This document shows positions 32,556 to 44,257 of a DNA stretch of 64,000 bases, piece by piece. The notes under the pieces were generated by a model. It was not told the DNA's origin, did no database searches, and saw only the letters and a list, made by a program, of their open reading frames with translations. The stretch lies in assembly GCA_003184365.1 (NCBI GenBank), contig NKYR01000040.1:186001-250000 (forward strand). Direction: 5' to 3'. Position 1 is the stretch's first letter. Every line of letters begins with the position of its first letter. A program made the position numbers and the translations under genes. Origin of the DNA: Evernia prunastri (Eukaryota; Ascomycota; Lecanoromycetes; Lecanorales; Parmeliaceae).

Positions 32556-35500
32556 TGTCGCCGGAGATCAACGCTCCCCCAAGATAGCCGCCGATGGCCG
32601 TTGTTGACCGTTTGACACGAGATGTAGATGGAAAGAGGGAGGGAGGGGAGGAGGAGGTAGGTAGGTAGGTAGTCCAGCTCCATGAGCCATGGCACCTCAA
32701 CGGCAGCGGCTTCAGCCTCGTCTGGCCCTGTGTAGAAAGGAGGACTAGCAAAGACGTTAGAGCTGCATTGGGCAATTTGGAGCGATTATAGATCTTTGAC
32801 TTGCATGCGCGTGCCTAGTAAACCAATCATGGCGTCCAACTAATCAATCTAGCCGCAGTCTTGCGGGGGATTTAGCAGAATGGTGCCAGGGCAGAGGGGC
32901 GAGGGGCTGGACAGTGGACACGCCGCCTTGAAGGGCATCTCGAGTATGGAACACCTGTGAACCTGCTTCTGCTTTCGAGAGCTCCTGACCCTGTCAGGAG
33001 CTGTCATTTTTAATCGTACGGGCAGGGTGAGTTCCTGCGTTCAAGGCGTTGTTATATGGGGCTTTTTTGAAGCGAGCCGGAATCACAACAACGACAACGA
33101 CCCCTGCGTCGATCACTCTCGTCTACTTTCTCTGTCTTTGGTTAGAAGTACGTAGTTTTATCAATTTCCTTGGCCGCTTGGCAGACCTTTTTTTAAAACT
33201 GCCAATTGCCATTATTGTATGTGGTCTGGAGGTATTCAGTTTGTGTTAGGTTCGAATTTTAATGGCGCTGGTTCTAGTGGTGAAGTGGGCTTCTTATTTT
33301 CTATTGTACGTTTAAATCCAATGACCTCTCATGCTGATGGCGCTGTTCTTTCGGAATTTTATGAGAGAACGTTCGGGGTTGATTGCAAGATTATCAGGAC
33401 AGACATGCTGATTCAATGCTAGTACCATTCCTCTAGAGTACCAGGGCAGTGAAGGTATAAGGAAAATCTCTTGTCTACAAGACTAGGCACATCCATCTCC
33501 TCTTCTCACAACATCAGCTTTGACAAGTATATCTCGACCTGGCATGCGTGCCCTTCGGAACTACCGCTTCTGACGCCGTTCATGTGATCTCACGAATTGT
33601 AGCTAATGGCGCTCCAAGGCTCTTCCTGAGGATTCTGCTCCAACCATCTTGACATCATTTTATGAGTTTCGTGAGAACTGCGGTGCTTGCTTTCTCTGTC
33701 GGCGCATCCGGCCCGATCAGCTGGCAAGGTTCGCTTCATTCTTTCACGGTAAAAGTTAGCCTATCCTATGATCCTTTAGATGAAGACACTTCTGAGACTC
33801 ACGGGACTGCCTCGTGCTGTCCCTCCTTTGCTTGAGCAATTTGCTTGCCGGTTCCTGATTTTTCGGGTACGTTACTCTCCTCTTCGCCGTTACCTGTAAC
33901 AAATTAGTGATACCTCATTGCCAGTTCAAGATCATGTCTACTTGACCGCCTCTTCTGATCCAAACTGCCCATGTTTATTATTCTTTCCAGTCAATAACGT
34001 CGGAAGAAGGGGGTGAAAGATGGTGCCTTGTGCAAGACTCCGAGGGAGGTGCTATTACTATATACCCAAGGAAGACTGCAACGTTGTGGGTCACGTTCGT
34101 AACGGCAAGCGGAACGAATAAGGAAAGGTCAAGACCACATGCGAGAAGAGCCACAAGTCGTGGAAGAATCAATCGCCGCAGGTGCTGTGCGTTAATTTGG
34201 CCTGCTATGCATGTTTCGGAAAAGACGAATCCCACAACAAAAGGGAGACCCATCCAAGAAGGCAAAGTAGGACGTCAAAGAAGCTGACTGGATCGAGTGC
34301 TACATGTCATGCATATTCGCTCACCCACCGTTTAACCATAGCCATTGCCTCGAACTCTGGATCCAGTCGCAATTCTGCAACCGGTTGAGTAGCGTTGTAC
34401 TCCTGATCAACGCAGTGATTGGCTGCGTCTGTTCTTTAATGCCTGAGGCTTGGGCAAACGTTTCTCGGAATGCGTGGGAGAGATTTGAAAAGGTATTGAA
34501 TTCCATGATGGGAGGATTAATCATGCCGCTATCCATGGCTCCAAGATGGCGGAGACGGCAAGCAGCAGGACCGGCAAAGTTTGTCGCAGTTGTAGTATCT
34601 GGGCTGAGTGTGTGACATGATTCAGAGTAAGTCAATGACGAGGTGTGACTGAAACCTCGACTGTTATTCAATACATCGCGGAGAATTACTCATCTTGCCG
34701 AGGCGGATCGCCGGGCCGGAGGTATTTGGAGTCCCAGGAACAGGCGTTGGGTCGTACCCGTTATCCATCAAAGAATCCCGCACCTGCAAGTGACGGACCT
34801 TGATCCGAAGATTGTTCACATTTAGCACCAGCCGTGGGAACACTTACCCCAGTTGACGTCAAGCTGGGCTGACGCTCCTTCATTCTCATACTTCTCATTT
34901 TCCTTCCTCCCTAGCACCTTTTTAGAGAATCTCTGGGGGCCTTTCCGCTACACGCGACTTTCCATGTCATTGATCACCGGGAGAATCGGCATTGTGGTTC
35001 TCTAGGGATCGAAAGCAAGTTGAGCGACGAGTCTAGGTCTTGCACCAGACGGTTGGAGTATCGCATATCTCCCTTGATAAGCATCGGCCAAGGCTTTAGA
35101 CTTCTACCCTACTATAGTAGCGTGATTAGCGACTAGAAGTACATTCTTGACATAGATTTTACACATTTTGAAAGAGGATCGAGCATCTAAAATGGTACTT
35201 GCAGAAGCGTCGGGCCCCGAATACTTCGTGTGAGCGACCTCGTTTGACATGAGGCTTTTCGGCTCTGCCCCCACCACAGCAGGGCGTAGTGCTTTGCATG
35301 AGCCTAACTACCATTGGAGTCGCTAAGTCGATACTGAAGACCCCGCAGTAGGAGATCGTCCCAGGCGTCTGTCGGACTCAATCCGAGCCTATGAATAGAC
35401 CATCGAGCATGCTGCAGTCCGTCCGGCGTTTACGATTGTGACAGCCTAACGGAAGCCCAGTCATGGGTGCAGTCAAAGTTGAGCACTCAGCCACAAGGCT

Positions 35501-35653
35501 GTGCTGATATTGTGCCTGACAAGTTTACGCCTTAAACGCGGGGGCAAGCTCCCGGATGTGCGCAAGGCTGCAGGCTCCCTTATATCTACGCACGATTGAA
35601 GCTAGTCGGATGTTCTGTCATGTTGTTGGTCTTGGAGACAGTTCAAGCGAAAC
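32556..35653. other. Spacer with one perfect hairpin
   Basis: No supported gene over 3 kb. GTAGGTAGGTAGG repeats lie at about 32655-32672 just upstream of the Cys-rich gene. A perfect 10-bp inverted repeat stands at 32980-33002. Frames at 33978-34671 (both strands) overlap and show no motif. It presumably includes divergent promoters for the genes at 32555 (minus) and 35654 (plus). Confidence 0.45.
32980..33002. repeat. Perfect 10-bp inverted repeat with a 3-base loop
   Basis: AGCTCCTGAC, CCT, GTCAGGAGCT. The arms match perfectly and would form a stable hairpin. It lies about 430 bases upstream of the start of the minus-strand membrane protein gene. Confidence 0.8.
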
Positions 35654-37587
35654 ATGCCTGTTCCATTCGGATTCGGAGTTGGCGACTTTGTTGCTGTTGG
35701 TACCTTAGCGTGGAATGTCTACAGAGCTTGTAAGTTCGACACCCATCAAGCGACCAGCAGACTGACGAGTAAGCAGGTAAAGCGGCCCCCTCGAGCTTCA
35801 ATAACATCAGCCAAGAAGTCTTGTCCTTGCATGCTGTGCTGAAAGAGGCGGAGGAGACTCTTTTTACCCGTCCCATACCCCTGGCAAGGGCGGAGAGACT
35901 CAAAGTGATCAAGGACGGATGCGATAAGGTCCTTGTAGACTTGCAGAGCCTTGTGGAAAAATACGAAAGCCTAGGCACTCAAAGCAAGCGTACATGGGAC
36001 CGAATGGGATGGGGCAACGAAGACATAGCCGAGATTAGAGCTCGACTTACCTCGAACATCACTGTTTTGACCGCTTTCATCAGTACCTCCCAGGTCAGCG
36101 TCGAGGCCAAGCTTGACAAGTTCATAGAGGAGTTTCGTCAGGGGAAGAAGGAGTCCTCAATTATTTCACTCCAGACTGTGGACAGCCTCTCGACCGACGA
36201 CCGGGCCGCGTGGCGAACAATTCGCAACGAGCTGGAAGAAATTGGCATCAGCATAGCTGCATTCGACGCAAATCGGAATTTGATCTTCAATTGGTTCGTA
36301 CGCGCGGTAGAGACGGGTGCGTTTGAAGAACAGAATGAGCACGGTACTGACGAGGAGAGCAATCATATCGACGAGCCAGACTCGCCCCGGAGCAGTGATG
36401 AGCAGGGTCGTCAGGGCACGGGGCGACAACGGCACCCTGCAAGTATCCCCGAAGACCAAACGCTCGTACGACCACGTTTATCACAATCCGCTCCTACTGT
36501 AGAAGCCGATGTTCCAGAGCGTGGCCCTGAAAGACTCGAACAGACCGTCGTCCCCAAGCCAAGGGTGCCGACAAGTAGATTGCGTGTCTCGCGTGCTGTA
36601 GCCCTTTTGGTGGGAATGTCACGTCCGAGAGGACGATTCATCAAGGCCATTCATGCGCGAGACGTTGGCAAGGCGCTCGAGATTCTCAACGATGATGGTT
36701 TGTTCTACCTTCTTGACCAGAAGACACTAGACAAGGCTTTGTGGCATACTACTCGCTATATCGATGGTTCCGAAGTTCTCATGACTGAGCTCATAGCTAA
36801 AGGGGCTGACGTCAATTATACAAGTAGCGAGTTCCCTGAGACGACTCCACTTTGGAACAGCGTTGGAAACAAATCATATACTAAAGTACTACTTCTTGTC
36901 GATAACGGGGCTGATGTCAACTGGAAGGGCTCGCATGAACTTTACTTTGCTCCCCGAGGGGGTTTGGTGAAAGGAGACTTAGATATCTTGCGGTTTCTGC
37001 TTTCTTCAGGTGTAGACGTCAATGCTCGATACCATTGTCTGAGAATTGCCGGCCTTCGACATTACCAGGACTACACAGAGATGAGTCTACTTCAGGAAGC
37101 AGCATCCTTAGGAGCAATTGCAGCCATCGAAGTGTTACTTCAATATGGCGCAAAGGTTGACAATCTTACCTATCATGGCACCGCACTTATGATCGCTATC
37201 TTGAAAAATCAAGAAGACGCCGCTCAGTTTTTACTGACCAAAGGTGCAGATCCCAATTTCAAAGCAGCTTCACATGACCGTTGGTTTACAGAGAATACAA
37301 AAGTCACATATCATGATCCGATCGAAGCAGCAATAATCTGTGGAAAGCGTTCCGCGGTGCAGCTTTTGTTGAACCATGGCGCAGTGCCAGACTCCTCAAC
37401 ACTGAGATTTGCACGGGGGTTTGCACGGGGGTTTGCACTTCAGATCGGACAGACTGCGAGAATAGAGCAACTGAACGAGCACCTGAACGAGCACTTGCAG
37501 ATTATACATCTGCTCGAAAGTGTGTTACCGGACACTGACACGGTGGACTCGTCAACGCGGGCACGGCGCGCAAGCAGACACCTGTAA
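35654..37587 (+). CDS. Ankyrin-repeat protein with the N-terminal segment of fungal NLR-like proteins
   Basis: Exon 1 is 35654-35729. A 47-base intron (35730-35776, GTAAGT...GCAG) gives YRAC|KAAPSSFNNISQEV in perfect frame, and exon 2 runs to 37587, giving 628 residues. The N-terminal part (PFGFGVGDFVAVGTLAWNVY then SLHAVLKEAEETLF) is the helical segment that starts many fungal NLR-like and ankyrin proteins and is thought to act as a signalling or oligomerisation domain. A disordered acidic linker (about residues 215-300) leads to ankyrin repeats (about 345-600) with GADVNYTS, NGADVNWKG, SGVDVNARY, YGAKVDNL and KGADPNF turns. The C-terminus holds two short in-frame duplications (FARGFARGFA, LNEHLNEHL). 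There is no nucleotide-binding domain. The role may be protein binding in non-self or stress responses, which is an inference from the family. Confidence 0.8.
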
Positions 37588-38008
37588 TAAGATCCGCAGA
37601 GTAACAAAGATTGATTGACGGAGGAATTAAGAGAGCACCCAACGACTGCGCGTACTTCTTCGGCTGGGATTACGTCTGTTATCGCGATCGTACACTACAA
37701 GGCGTCGTTGATCTTCTGTAAGCCCCATCGAAATTTTCTAAGTAGGGATCCTGACAAGGACAGAGAGCGACAATCGCTGTCTGGGCGTGGCAGCGGGAGA
37801 GAAATCTTTGAAGTCTTCTACCATTTTTCGTTGACCAGTCAATCTCGCAGGTTTTACGTTAGCAATGGTATATTTGATCGGCATCACTATGCGCATGATA
37901 AAACTCATCATTGCATGTAGCTACTAAAATATGTAAATGTGACAGTATACTCATGATATCGCATGCTTAGCTCAATAGCATATCCTGCACGAATTATCTC
38001 TGGGGAAA
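37588..38008. other. Convergent spacer between the ankyrin and F-box genes
   Basis: About 420 bases between two stop codons; it holds 3' UTRs. A 101-codon plus frame here has no ATG near its start and no motif. Confidence 0.5.
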
Positions 38009-39562
38009 TCATACAGGACATATCGCCAGCGCCACTCCTACATCTGCGCAGCATTCTCGCAACTTCCGTTCCCGGGGAATTCCAGGACCGTTTTTTCGTA
38101 TCTCGATGACGAGCTTGCGGAGCCTCGGCAAGCGTGATTCCTTCTGCTGAAAGAGACCAACGAGCAAGCATTGAGTGTGGTTCTCCACCCAGAACCCCAC
38201 GAGCTTCAGGGTCTCGATGGAAGCGGGCAGGATGTCGATCAGTGGTCGTGCGTGGCTGTGATGTGCGCTCCTCCTTACGTCTTGGTTGATATTATGTTGA
38301 TGCAGCTGGTCGGCATAGACACTGCTGTCAAGGACTACCTCCTTCAGGGCTTCGAAGCCCCGTAAGGATCCATTGCACGAGTGGCTATCGTGCTCCAAAT
38401 CACGCACCTCATGCGATGCACTGATTTTGTCACGGTTCCTTAAACTTAGGTATTCGAGGCTGTGTTTGGCATGCTCGAGGAGGGTCCCAACCATCATGTG
38501 CGCTTCCATGCCCTGTTGATCATCATTCAACTGCTCCCTGTGGTCGTAGGTGAAACGCTTCAACGCCCGGATCCCGACCAGCAGCTCGGTCAGGTACTTG
38601 GCCTTGACCGTGCTCCGGAGAAGAGTGATCTCGGTGACGTTCGAAGTGTGGTCCGGCAGATGCCACGAGCATTCAGCACTACCGGTGCCTTCGACGAATC
38701 TCCCACTGAGCTTCCGCACAGACGGAAGGGCAGCGAATGGCATGAAGGCTTCGAAATCATCGCCCTTGGGACTGTTGGGGGAGCCCAGGAAGCCAATCCG
38801 GGATAGCTTCGGGAGGAACTTTCGCGCCCTACGGCTCCCCTGCAGGTTCCGGTCGGACATCCAATGAATAGCGTATTCTAGGCTCTCGAAGACCACGTCC
38901 CATGTCGATTCGGCGAGATAGAGAACCTCCAGGTTGGGTATGAATATCAGCAACAGAGCAATCATTGCAGTTCTGTCGCCCTCGTTGACATCGCCACAAA
39001 CACCTTCAACGTCAAAACGGCCTGCGTGTGGAAGGCAAAGCGATAGGTGACGAGGACCTATCGATTTCCGAACCCCCAAACCAAGGAGTTTCTCCTCGAT
39101 GTAACCCTGGATGAATTCCATGCTTCCTTCGACATAGTCCTCATCCTGCACCTTTTCAGCTTCGTACCTTTCCGCGTCGGCTGCGATATCTTCCTTTCCG
39201 TCATCATCATCATCATAAGCAATTAGACGCGGGTGATAGCAGCACTGAAGCTTGAGGGATTTCGTATACTTCGCCACCCTCCAGTCCATGCAGATTGCAC
39301 GTATCAATGCCAACGGATGGTTGTTGGGTGCGTGGCGGTGGCAGCCGTGCAGCAAGACGTGCTCGTATTTACTCTTCCGGTCCCGGTGGAGCGACACCGT
39401 CTTTTTGGCGAGTTTGCGGATCAATTCGCACGTGTGCGAGAAGTTCATGATGGCATCGGGATGTACCTGGTCGATTATCTTGTGGAGCAGCTCGTTCGGA
39501 AGGGCGAGGAGGGGAGATCCCTGGTCTTGAATCCGGCTGCGATGTTGGGATCTCCGAGGCAT
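38009..39562 (-). CDS. F-box domain protein
   Basis: A single exon of 517 codons from the first ATG (39562, MPRRSQHRSR). Near the N-terminus LLALPNELLHKIIDQVHPDA followed by FSHTCELIRKLAKK is a typical F-box: Leu-Pro, then Ile/Leu-rich helices. The F-box binds Skp1 and places the protein in an SCF ubiquitin ligase. The remaining 450 residues contain irregular leucine-rich segments (LEVLYLAEST, VTEITLLRST, HSLEYLSLRNR, IETLKLVGFWV, LPRLRKLVIEI) that probably form a degenerate LRR substrate-binding fold. An Asp-rich patch (YDDDDDGKED) is near residue 120. The target is unknown. There is no signal peptide or membrane segment. Confidence 0.8.
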   Translation of the reverse strand: MPRRSQHRSRIQDQGSPLLALPNELLHKIIDQVHPDAIMNFSHTCELIRKLAKKTVSLHRDRKSKYEHVLLHGCHRHAPNNHPLALIRAICMDWRVAKYTKSLKLQCCYHPRLIAYDDDDDGKEDIAADAERYEAEKVQDEDYVEGSMEFIQGYIEEKLLGLGVRKSIGPRHLSLCLPHAGRFDVEGVCGDVNEGDRTAMIALLLIFIPNLEVLYLAESTWDVVFESLEYAIHWMSDRNLQGSRRARKFLPKLSRIGFLGSPNSPKGDDFEAFMPFAALPSVRKLSGRFVEGTGSAECSWHLPDHTSNVTEITLLRSTVKAKYLTELLVGIRALKRFTYDHREQLNDDQQGMEAHMMVGTLLEHAKHSLEYLSLRNRDKISASHEVRDLEHDSHSCNGSLRGFEALKEVVLDSSVYADQLHQHNINQDVRRSAHHSHARPLIDILPASIETLKLVGFWVENHTQCLLVGLFQQKESRLPRLRKLVIEIRKNGPGIPRERKLRECCADVGVALAICPV

Positions 39563-40268
39563 GTTGGGTGTAGACACGAAGCCACGAGGGAATTACTTCG
39601 ATTCTGCCTGTGGGAGTGAATAGAAGTGTTTGAGGAGCCTTTCGGTCGAAAGCGGCAAATGTTTGGCTGTCATACAAATTAGTATCGAGGTGAAACTGAG
39701 CCTATAGAGAGCACTGGGGCGTGATACCTTCGGCTAGAGTCTCGTCACCGAGATAGCCTGAGCTACAGACTTGTTGTCGCGAACACTATCAAATTAAAGA
39801 GTATGCCCTTGAGCGCTTAAGTTTGGTGGTGGGAGCAAGAATTTAGAAGGGGATAGATGGTGGACATAACACTTACTAGCGCGCTCCGGCGTTAACACTT
39901 TCGCCTGCCTTGTGATCCACTCTGTTGGCTTCGGACGGTACTTTGCAAATCATCCAATGGGGACGAATCATTCTTCCCTTTCTGAAACTGTTCTGCCTTC
40001 TTTCCAGCCTCCCGACTGTCAGGTCTCCTGCAAGTTTTTATGACTGCAGACATGAGCCAATCGGACTTGTGCTTAGTTCACTCTTTCACGACGAAGGCAT
40101 CTTCCAATAGGTCCCTGCCTGGCGGATTTCGTAATGCGGTGTGTTATTCGCTATTTTATCCTGTACTGAGGTATCATGCAACGGATCCAGTTACCCAATC
40201 ACTCATCTAAGGTACAAGCTGGATGCCGATCCAAGTGGCCTAATTTCCAAGCATCCACTCATTCATAC
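39563..40268. other. Spacer between the F-box gene and tdp1
   Basis: Contains the promoter of the F-box gene (minus) and the 3' UTR of tdp1 (minus). No plausible gene is seen; plus-strand frames at 39925-40553 are antisense to or beside the last tdp1 exon. Confidence 0.5.
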
Positions 40269-42169
40269 CTACTGCTCCGTAAAGTACCAAGGCTTCTTAT
40301 CGCCGTATGCTTCCCCAGGAGCCTGCATTGGAACTGGGACGGTCCCCTCAAATACCTTCATATGATCTTCGCCGGGACCAAAAGAATTCTGGCGCACTGG
40401 CACGATCACTCCACATTCCCAATTACGACAGTTGAGCTTGGGCTCTTTCGTCGCTCGATCTTTGGAGAGCTTGCCCCATGCGCTTTCCGAGCAATTGGCC
40501 GACCCGATATAGGCCCAGGACTTGGAAGGGTCATCTTCCCGGCGTACGAATAGTATCTAGTCGAATTAGGGCTGTCTCTGAGTAATTAGAAGGTCATTAG
40601 AGCCATACCTTATTATGCATGAGCATACCAGGCCGTACGCTCTTGCAGTCACGTAGGATTTCCCTCGGGAAAGTGAGTGAGTTGTACCATTTGGACTGAA
40701 AGCAGATGGTGCCCGCTGAACGTGCGGTCGATTGTTTGACGGTGTCGTGGGTAGGGTAGTAGACACAAAAGTTCTGTCGTAGATGGGACCGTAGCCGCTC
40801 CCGTAGACCATCCTTCACTTGGGGCTCCTCTTGTGGCGGCTTTTTCTTCCTGGTTGCAACAGGCGGATTCCGCCAATTGTACTCCTTTAGGCCGTCATCG
40901 CCCTGCGCGGCAAGGTAGAGCATTGCTAGAAAGTCGTCGTTGAGGGACCCGACCGAAGATGTGACGAAGTCAATGTGCAGGGCATTGCCCGTTGCGAGGC
41001 CCAATTCCTTCACGGCGCGGCCCAGTCCACAGTAGCCTGTACGCTGCGCTGCTTCTCCGGTATGCGCACCGCCGATGCTATGGATGAATTCGAGATCTTC
41101 TGTTGCTGCGAAATCGAAGTTGTACATGCTATTGATGATGCTTTGTTCAAGGCCCATAGCTTCCAAGAAGTGGATCAATTCCGCGCCGAAGAGAGTCATT
41201 TTTTCCGCCTTGGTACGTTGACCGTCACGCAGACGTGGCAAGTCAATCAAAAAGACCATATTCTCCATCTGTGCAGTCTAAAATCAGCATAGAGTCAACG
41301 AGATAAGCATGGATCATTAGAAAGATCTCTTGCTACCTAATTCAGTGTGACCTAGTAGCGAGGGAATATTGACTCACAGTGCCGGTTTCACCCCAATCAT
41401 ACGGAACCAGATTAGCGGTTGGGACCGCCACTCGTAAGTAATCAGGATGAGAAAGTAGCATAAGCTTCGAATGCATGCAGTTGACTTGGCCCTCCATGGA
41501 TGGAAAACAAAGCCGTAGATTTGGCATCGCTGCAGTTTCGCGCCGGTACTGCTGCTGGGTCGCCTGGTCTTTAGCCTGCATGACGAGCGTAATGTGGGTG
41601 TTTCTCGTATTCAACTTCGCTAGAAGCCAGTCTATGTCCCACTGGAAGGAACTCAAGACAGCAAGGTTAAGGTCACCCTTCTGCAACACTTCTTCGAGTT
41701 TGATATCATCGCGCTTTCGTTCATGACCAAACGCCCAGGTCTTCTTGACGGTTCCTGCAAGGAATGTGGGACCGTGAGAACCGGACGAGGCTGTAGATGC
41801 TGCGGCAGCCTGTGACTGCTTCGCTGTTCTCTTTTTTGGGGATAGCGGAGGGTCAACAGCCGTTTTCTTACGGGGTGGGGGAGGTGAGATTGATGGCGCT
41901 TTCCTTTTCCGACTGAGCCTTTCCTGCTCCATTTGCTTGCGGTCGAGGCCCAACAAGCCCAGTCCGCTTCCTGATACTGGACATTCTGGCTTCCTTTCTA
42001 CAAGGCTAGATGTTCGTGCAAGCTTATCGTCCTTTTCACTGTCACTGTCGAGGTTGATGGTTTCACGGGCTGTTTCTCCCGCGCTTCCTGTAACAGGATC
42101 TTGAAGAGACAACGCTATGGCTCGTTTCATGTCCTCGACATCATCTGAGTAAGCCATGATATTATCCAA
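40269..42169 (-). CDS. tdp1: Tyrosyl-DNA phosphodiesterase 1
   Basis: Three exons join exactly: 42169-41378, 41268-40609 and 40556-40269 (introns of 109 and 52 bases), giving 579 residues. The two catalytic HKD-variant motifs are present: MHSKLMLL with His233 and Lys235 in exon 1, and MHNK with His482 and Lys484 at the end of exon 2, followed in exon 3 by ILFVRRED, YIGSANCSESAWG and LNCRNWECGVIVPV. The intron 2 splice falls directly after the second catalytic Lys. Tdp1 cleaves the 3'-phosphotyrosyl bond left by stalled topoisomerase I and trims other blocked 3' ends in the nucleus. The N-terminus has a ubiquitin-interacting-like helix (VEDMKRAIALSLQDP) and basic clusters (KRKAPS, PRKKT) that may act as nuclear signals. 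Length and motif order fit the fungal family. Confidence 0.95.
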
Positions 42170-42539
42170 AAGTGTGGTTAGGGTGCTGCGATACCCTTCA
42201 TGCTTTGGAAAGGTTTCACGGTTTCGTGTTTGGTTATATAATTATCTTTTGGGTATATGATTGGCTGGACGGAAAAACAATGATCCGCCTGGAAAACCCC
42301 CGCTCTCATTAACACCGGTTACCTTTTCATCAGTAATGCTCGCTATCCGGTCTACGTCCTGGAAGAGTCTCAACACCTATGAACCGCATTGGTCATTGCA
42401 ATTCTATTGAAGTCGTATGGTCTTTCTCTACCGCATCCAACCTGTCCTGCATCATTTGCAGCTTGAGAGATCTGGGCTCTAGCGAGGTCTGCCCAGAAGT
42501 CCTAGGTTTCGTCGACGACTCTGCCTAGTACCAGCGACG
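42170..42539. promoter_or_regulatory. Divergent promoter region of tdp1 and the first F-box-like paralogue
   Basis: A 370-base gap between two divergent start codons. It has an AT-rich patch (GGTTATATAATTATC near 42231-42245) and CT-rich runs toward the plus-strand start. Assignment as a shared promoter is inferred from position. Confidence 0.4.
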
Positions 42540-43259
42540 ATGCCTATCAGCCCGACTGCACAGCAGATTACCGTACCCGCTACAGAGGCAACAAATTTTC
42601 TTGGTCTTCCTCGAGAGCTGCGGGATATGATTTACTCCCATCTCTTCAAAGCAGTATACCAACAGTCTCCAAGGATTTCACACCGCGGGATAAAACCACT
42701 TGATAATACCTACACTGAATCTTACAGGAGGCCAGAGACTAAGCCATCCGATCGGCTTGCAATTCTGCAGACTTCTCGTCAGCTATGGGAAGAAGGCGCC
42801 AGGATCCTCTACCCAGAACACCTCTTCCGCTTTCACGTTGTCTCCGCCGCTTTCAACGACACCTTACTGACCCAGAGAACTGCGAACCTGATGCAGGAAA
42901 TCGAGATATTCCTAGGTCCCAGCAAAGCTCCAGCTTCGGTCCGAACCTTGCGTCTCTTTGCCACCTCTCAGATACCGCGAAAGTCATGCGTGATCAAGAT
43001 ACAATTCCATAACGCCCCGCTCATGAATGACAATGTCATCGAAGCCTTGAAGCAGCTGACCAGGTTCAAGATTCTCGTTTTCGAGATCGTTGCACCAACT
43101 GTGAAGTATTCCCGGCTGACCGGAGCCCCTATTCCCTGGGTGTCCGGCCTATTGGCGTATGTGCAGGTCAAATTGACCTCGGCGCTGGGGCCTAGTAATT
43201 ATACTAATGGTGATGGCTACCGACGTTTGGTCTTCAAACCCCAAGACTATAAAGGTTAG
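42540..43259 (+). CDS. F-box-like family paralogue 1 of the array (239 aa)
   Basis: An intronless ATG-to-stop gene, the first and most divergent member of the seven-gene array. The N-terminal signature is NFLGLPRELRDMIYSHLF at about residues 19-36, an F-box-like helix start. A second block, LAILQTSRQLWEEGARILY, corresponds to the I-(L/F)-(R/K)-(V/T)-S-K helix in the others. Later blocks are QIPRKSCVIKIQF (shortened form of the TDI-R-x-S-I-R-I block), LTRFKILVFEIV and the terminal LGPSNYTNGDGYRRLVFKPQ. It lacks the Lys-Gly extension (YLVKG) that follows the signature in the others. No signal peptide or membrane segment is visible. A Skp1-binding adaptor role is possible by resemblance only. 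Confidence 0.75.
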   Translation: MPISPTAQQITVPATEATNFLGLPRELRDMIYSHLFKAVYQQSPRISHRGIKPLDNTYTESYRRPETKPSDRLAILQTSRQLWEEGARILYPEHLFRFHVVSAAFNDTLLTQRTANLMQEIEIFLGPSKAPASVRTLRLFATSQIPRKSCVIKIQFHNAPLMNDNVIEALKQLTRFKILVFEIVAPTVKYSRLTGAPIPWVSGLLAYVQVKLTSALGPSNYTNGDGYRRLVFKPQDYKG

Positions 43260-44257
43260 AGAGCGAACAGATATGGAAGCTGCGAGGCACAGTTTACTTG
43301 TGGGAGAAAATGTTGGAGATCGTCTAAATTTCGGGATGCGCTGAGATACTGGTATCCTGTGATCAGGTCTGACGCAAGGCAGTGGAAAAAGCTGTCGATT
43401 ATTAGGTATGGAAGAAGTCTGAAAGGCGGCTATTGTTACGCACACATTCTAGTCTGGTATGGCCGCGGAAGGAAAATACAATCAAGATGCGACATTACTG
43501 GAGCCATAGAGTGTTACCACGATATATCCCTTGGTTCAGCATTGCATTATACAAATCCTTACGGGTGCGCTCTACTTTATGTCTCATATGTTCGTGCGGC
43601 ATCGTTTACTAAATCTTGAATTTTAGTTGTGACCAAGTCTGCAGATAAGTAAGCTACCAATTCCGACGAAAAAGGAACCTAGCCAAAGTGCAAGCGCTGC
43701 ATAGCCTTGCTTCCACCACTTTTCAAATTCCGGCTATGATGAGTCGCTGTACAAACAAAGGCAAGCTTGTGGTACGATTGATCCGCTGGGCCACTTTCCC
43801 GTTGCAAGGATAATGAGCAGACACTATGGAATACAAGTGAGATCGCTGAGTAAGATCTGTAGTGGCCTTCTCTGATTGGGTGACTTAGGGAGGCAATTCT
43901 GTGTTCTTAGGCAGTGTGTCCGGATCAGTGCATAATAAGGTTGAAGTTTCAGTCTCAGTCTTTACATGCCGTTTTTCTTACCGACTTTGAACTCGCTCTG
44001 ACTTTCCTTGTCTACTCTACCTCTCATCTACCACCTCGACTTCTTGTACACCCAACTTTCACAACAATCGCAAGCATCAAGGTGAAGGTCACTTACCTCT
44101 TCCTTTGATTATCTGGCTGACTATAAGCTCTCATACACAGTCTGTCTTGAGCAGAGATTATCCACCCTATTCTCACACGGCGACCGAACAGGCTCCCTCT
44201 AATCCCCATAGTCATCGACCCCTCCACTAAAACTTCGACACTAGTCCTATCGTTACC
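43260..44257. other. 1 kb spacer in the paralogue array
   Basis: No supported gene. The last 250 bases before 44258 are pyrimidine-rich (CTACTCTACCTCTCATCTACCACC...), typical of fungal promoters and 5' leaders. Confidence 0.5.
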
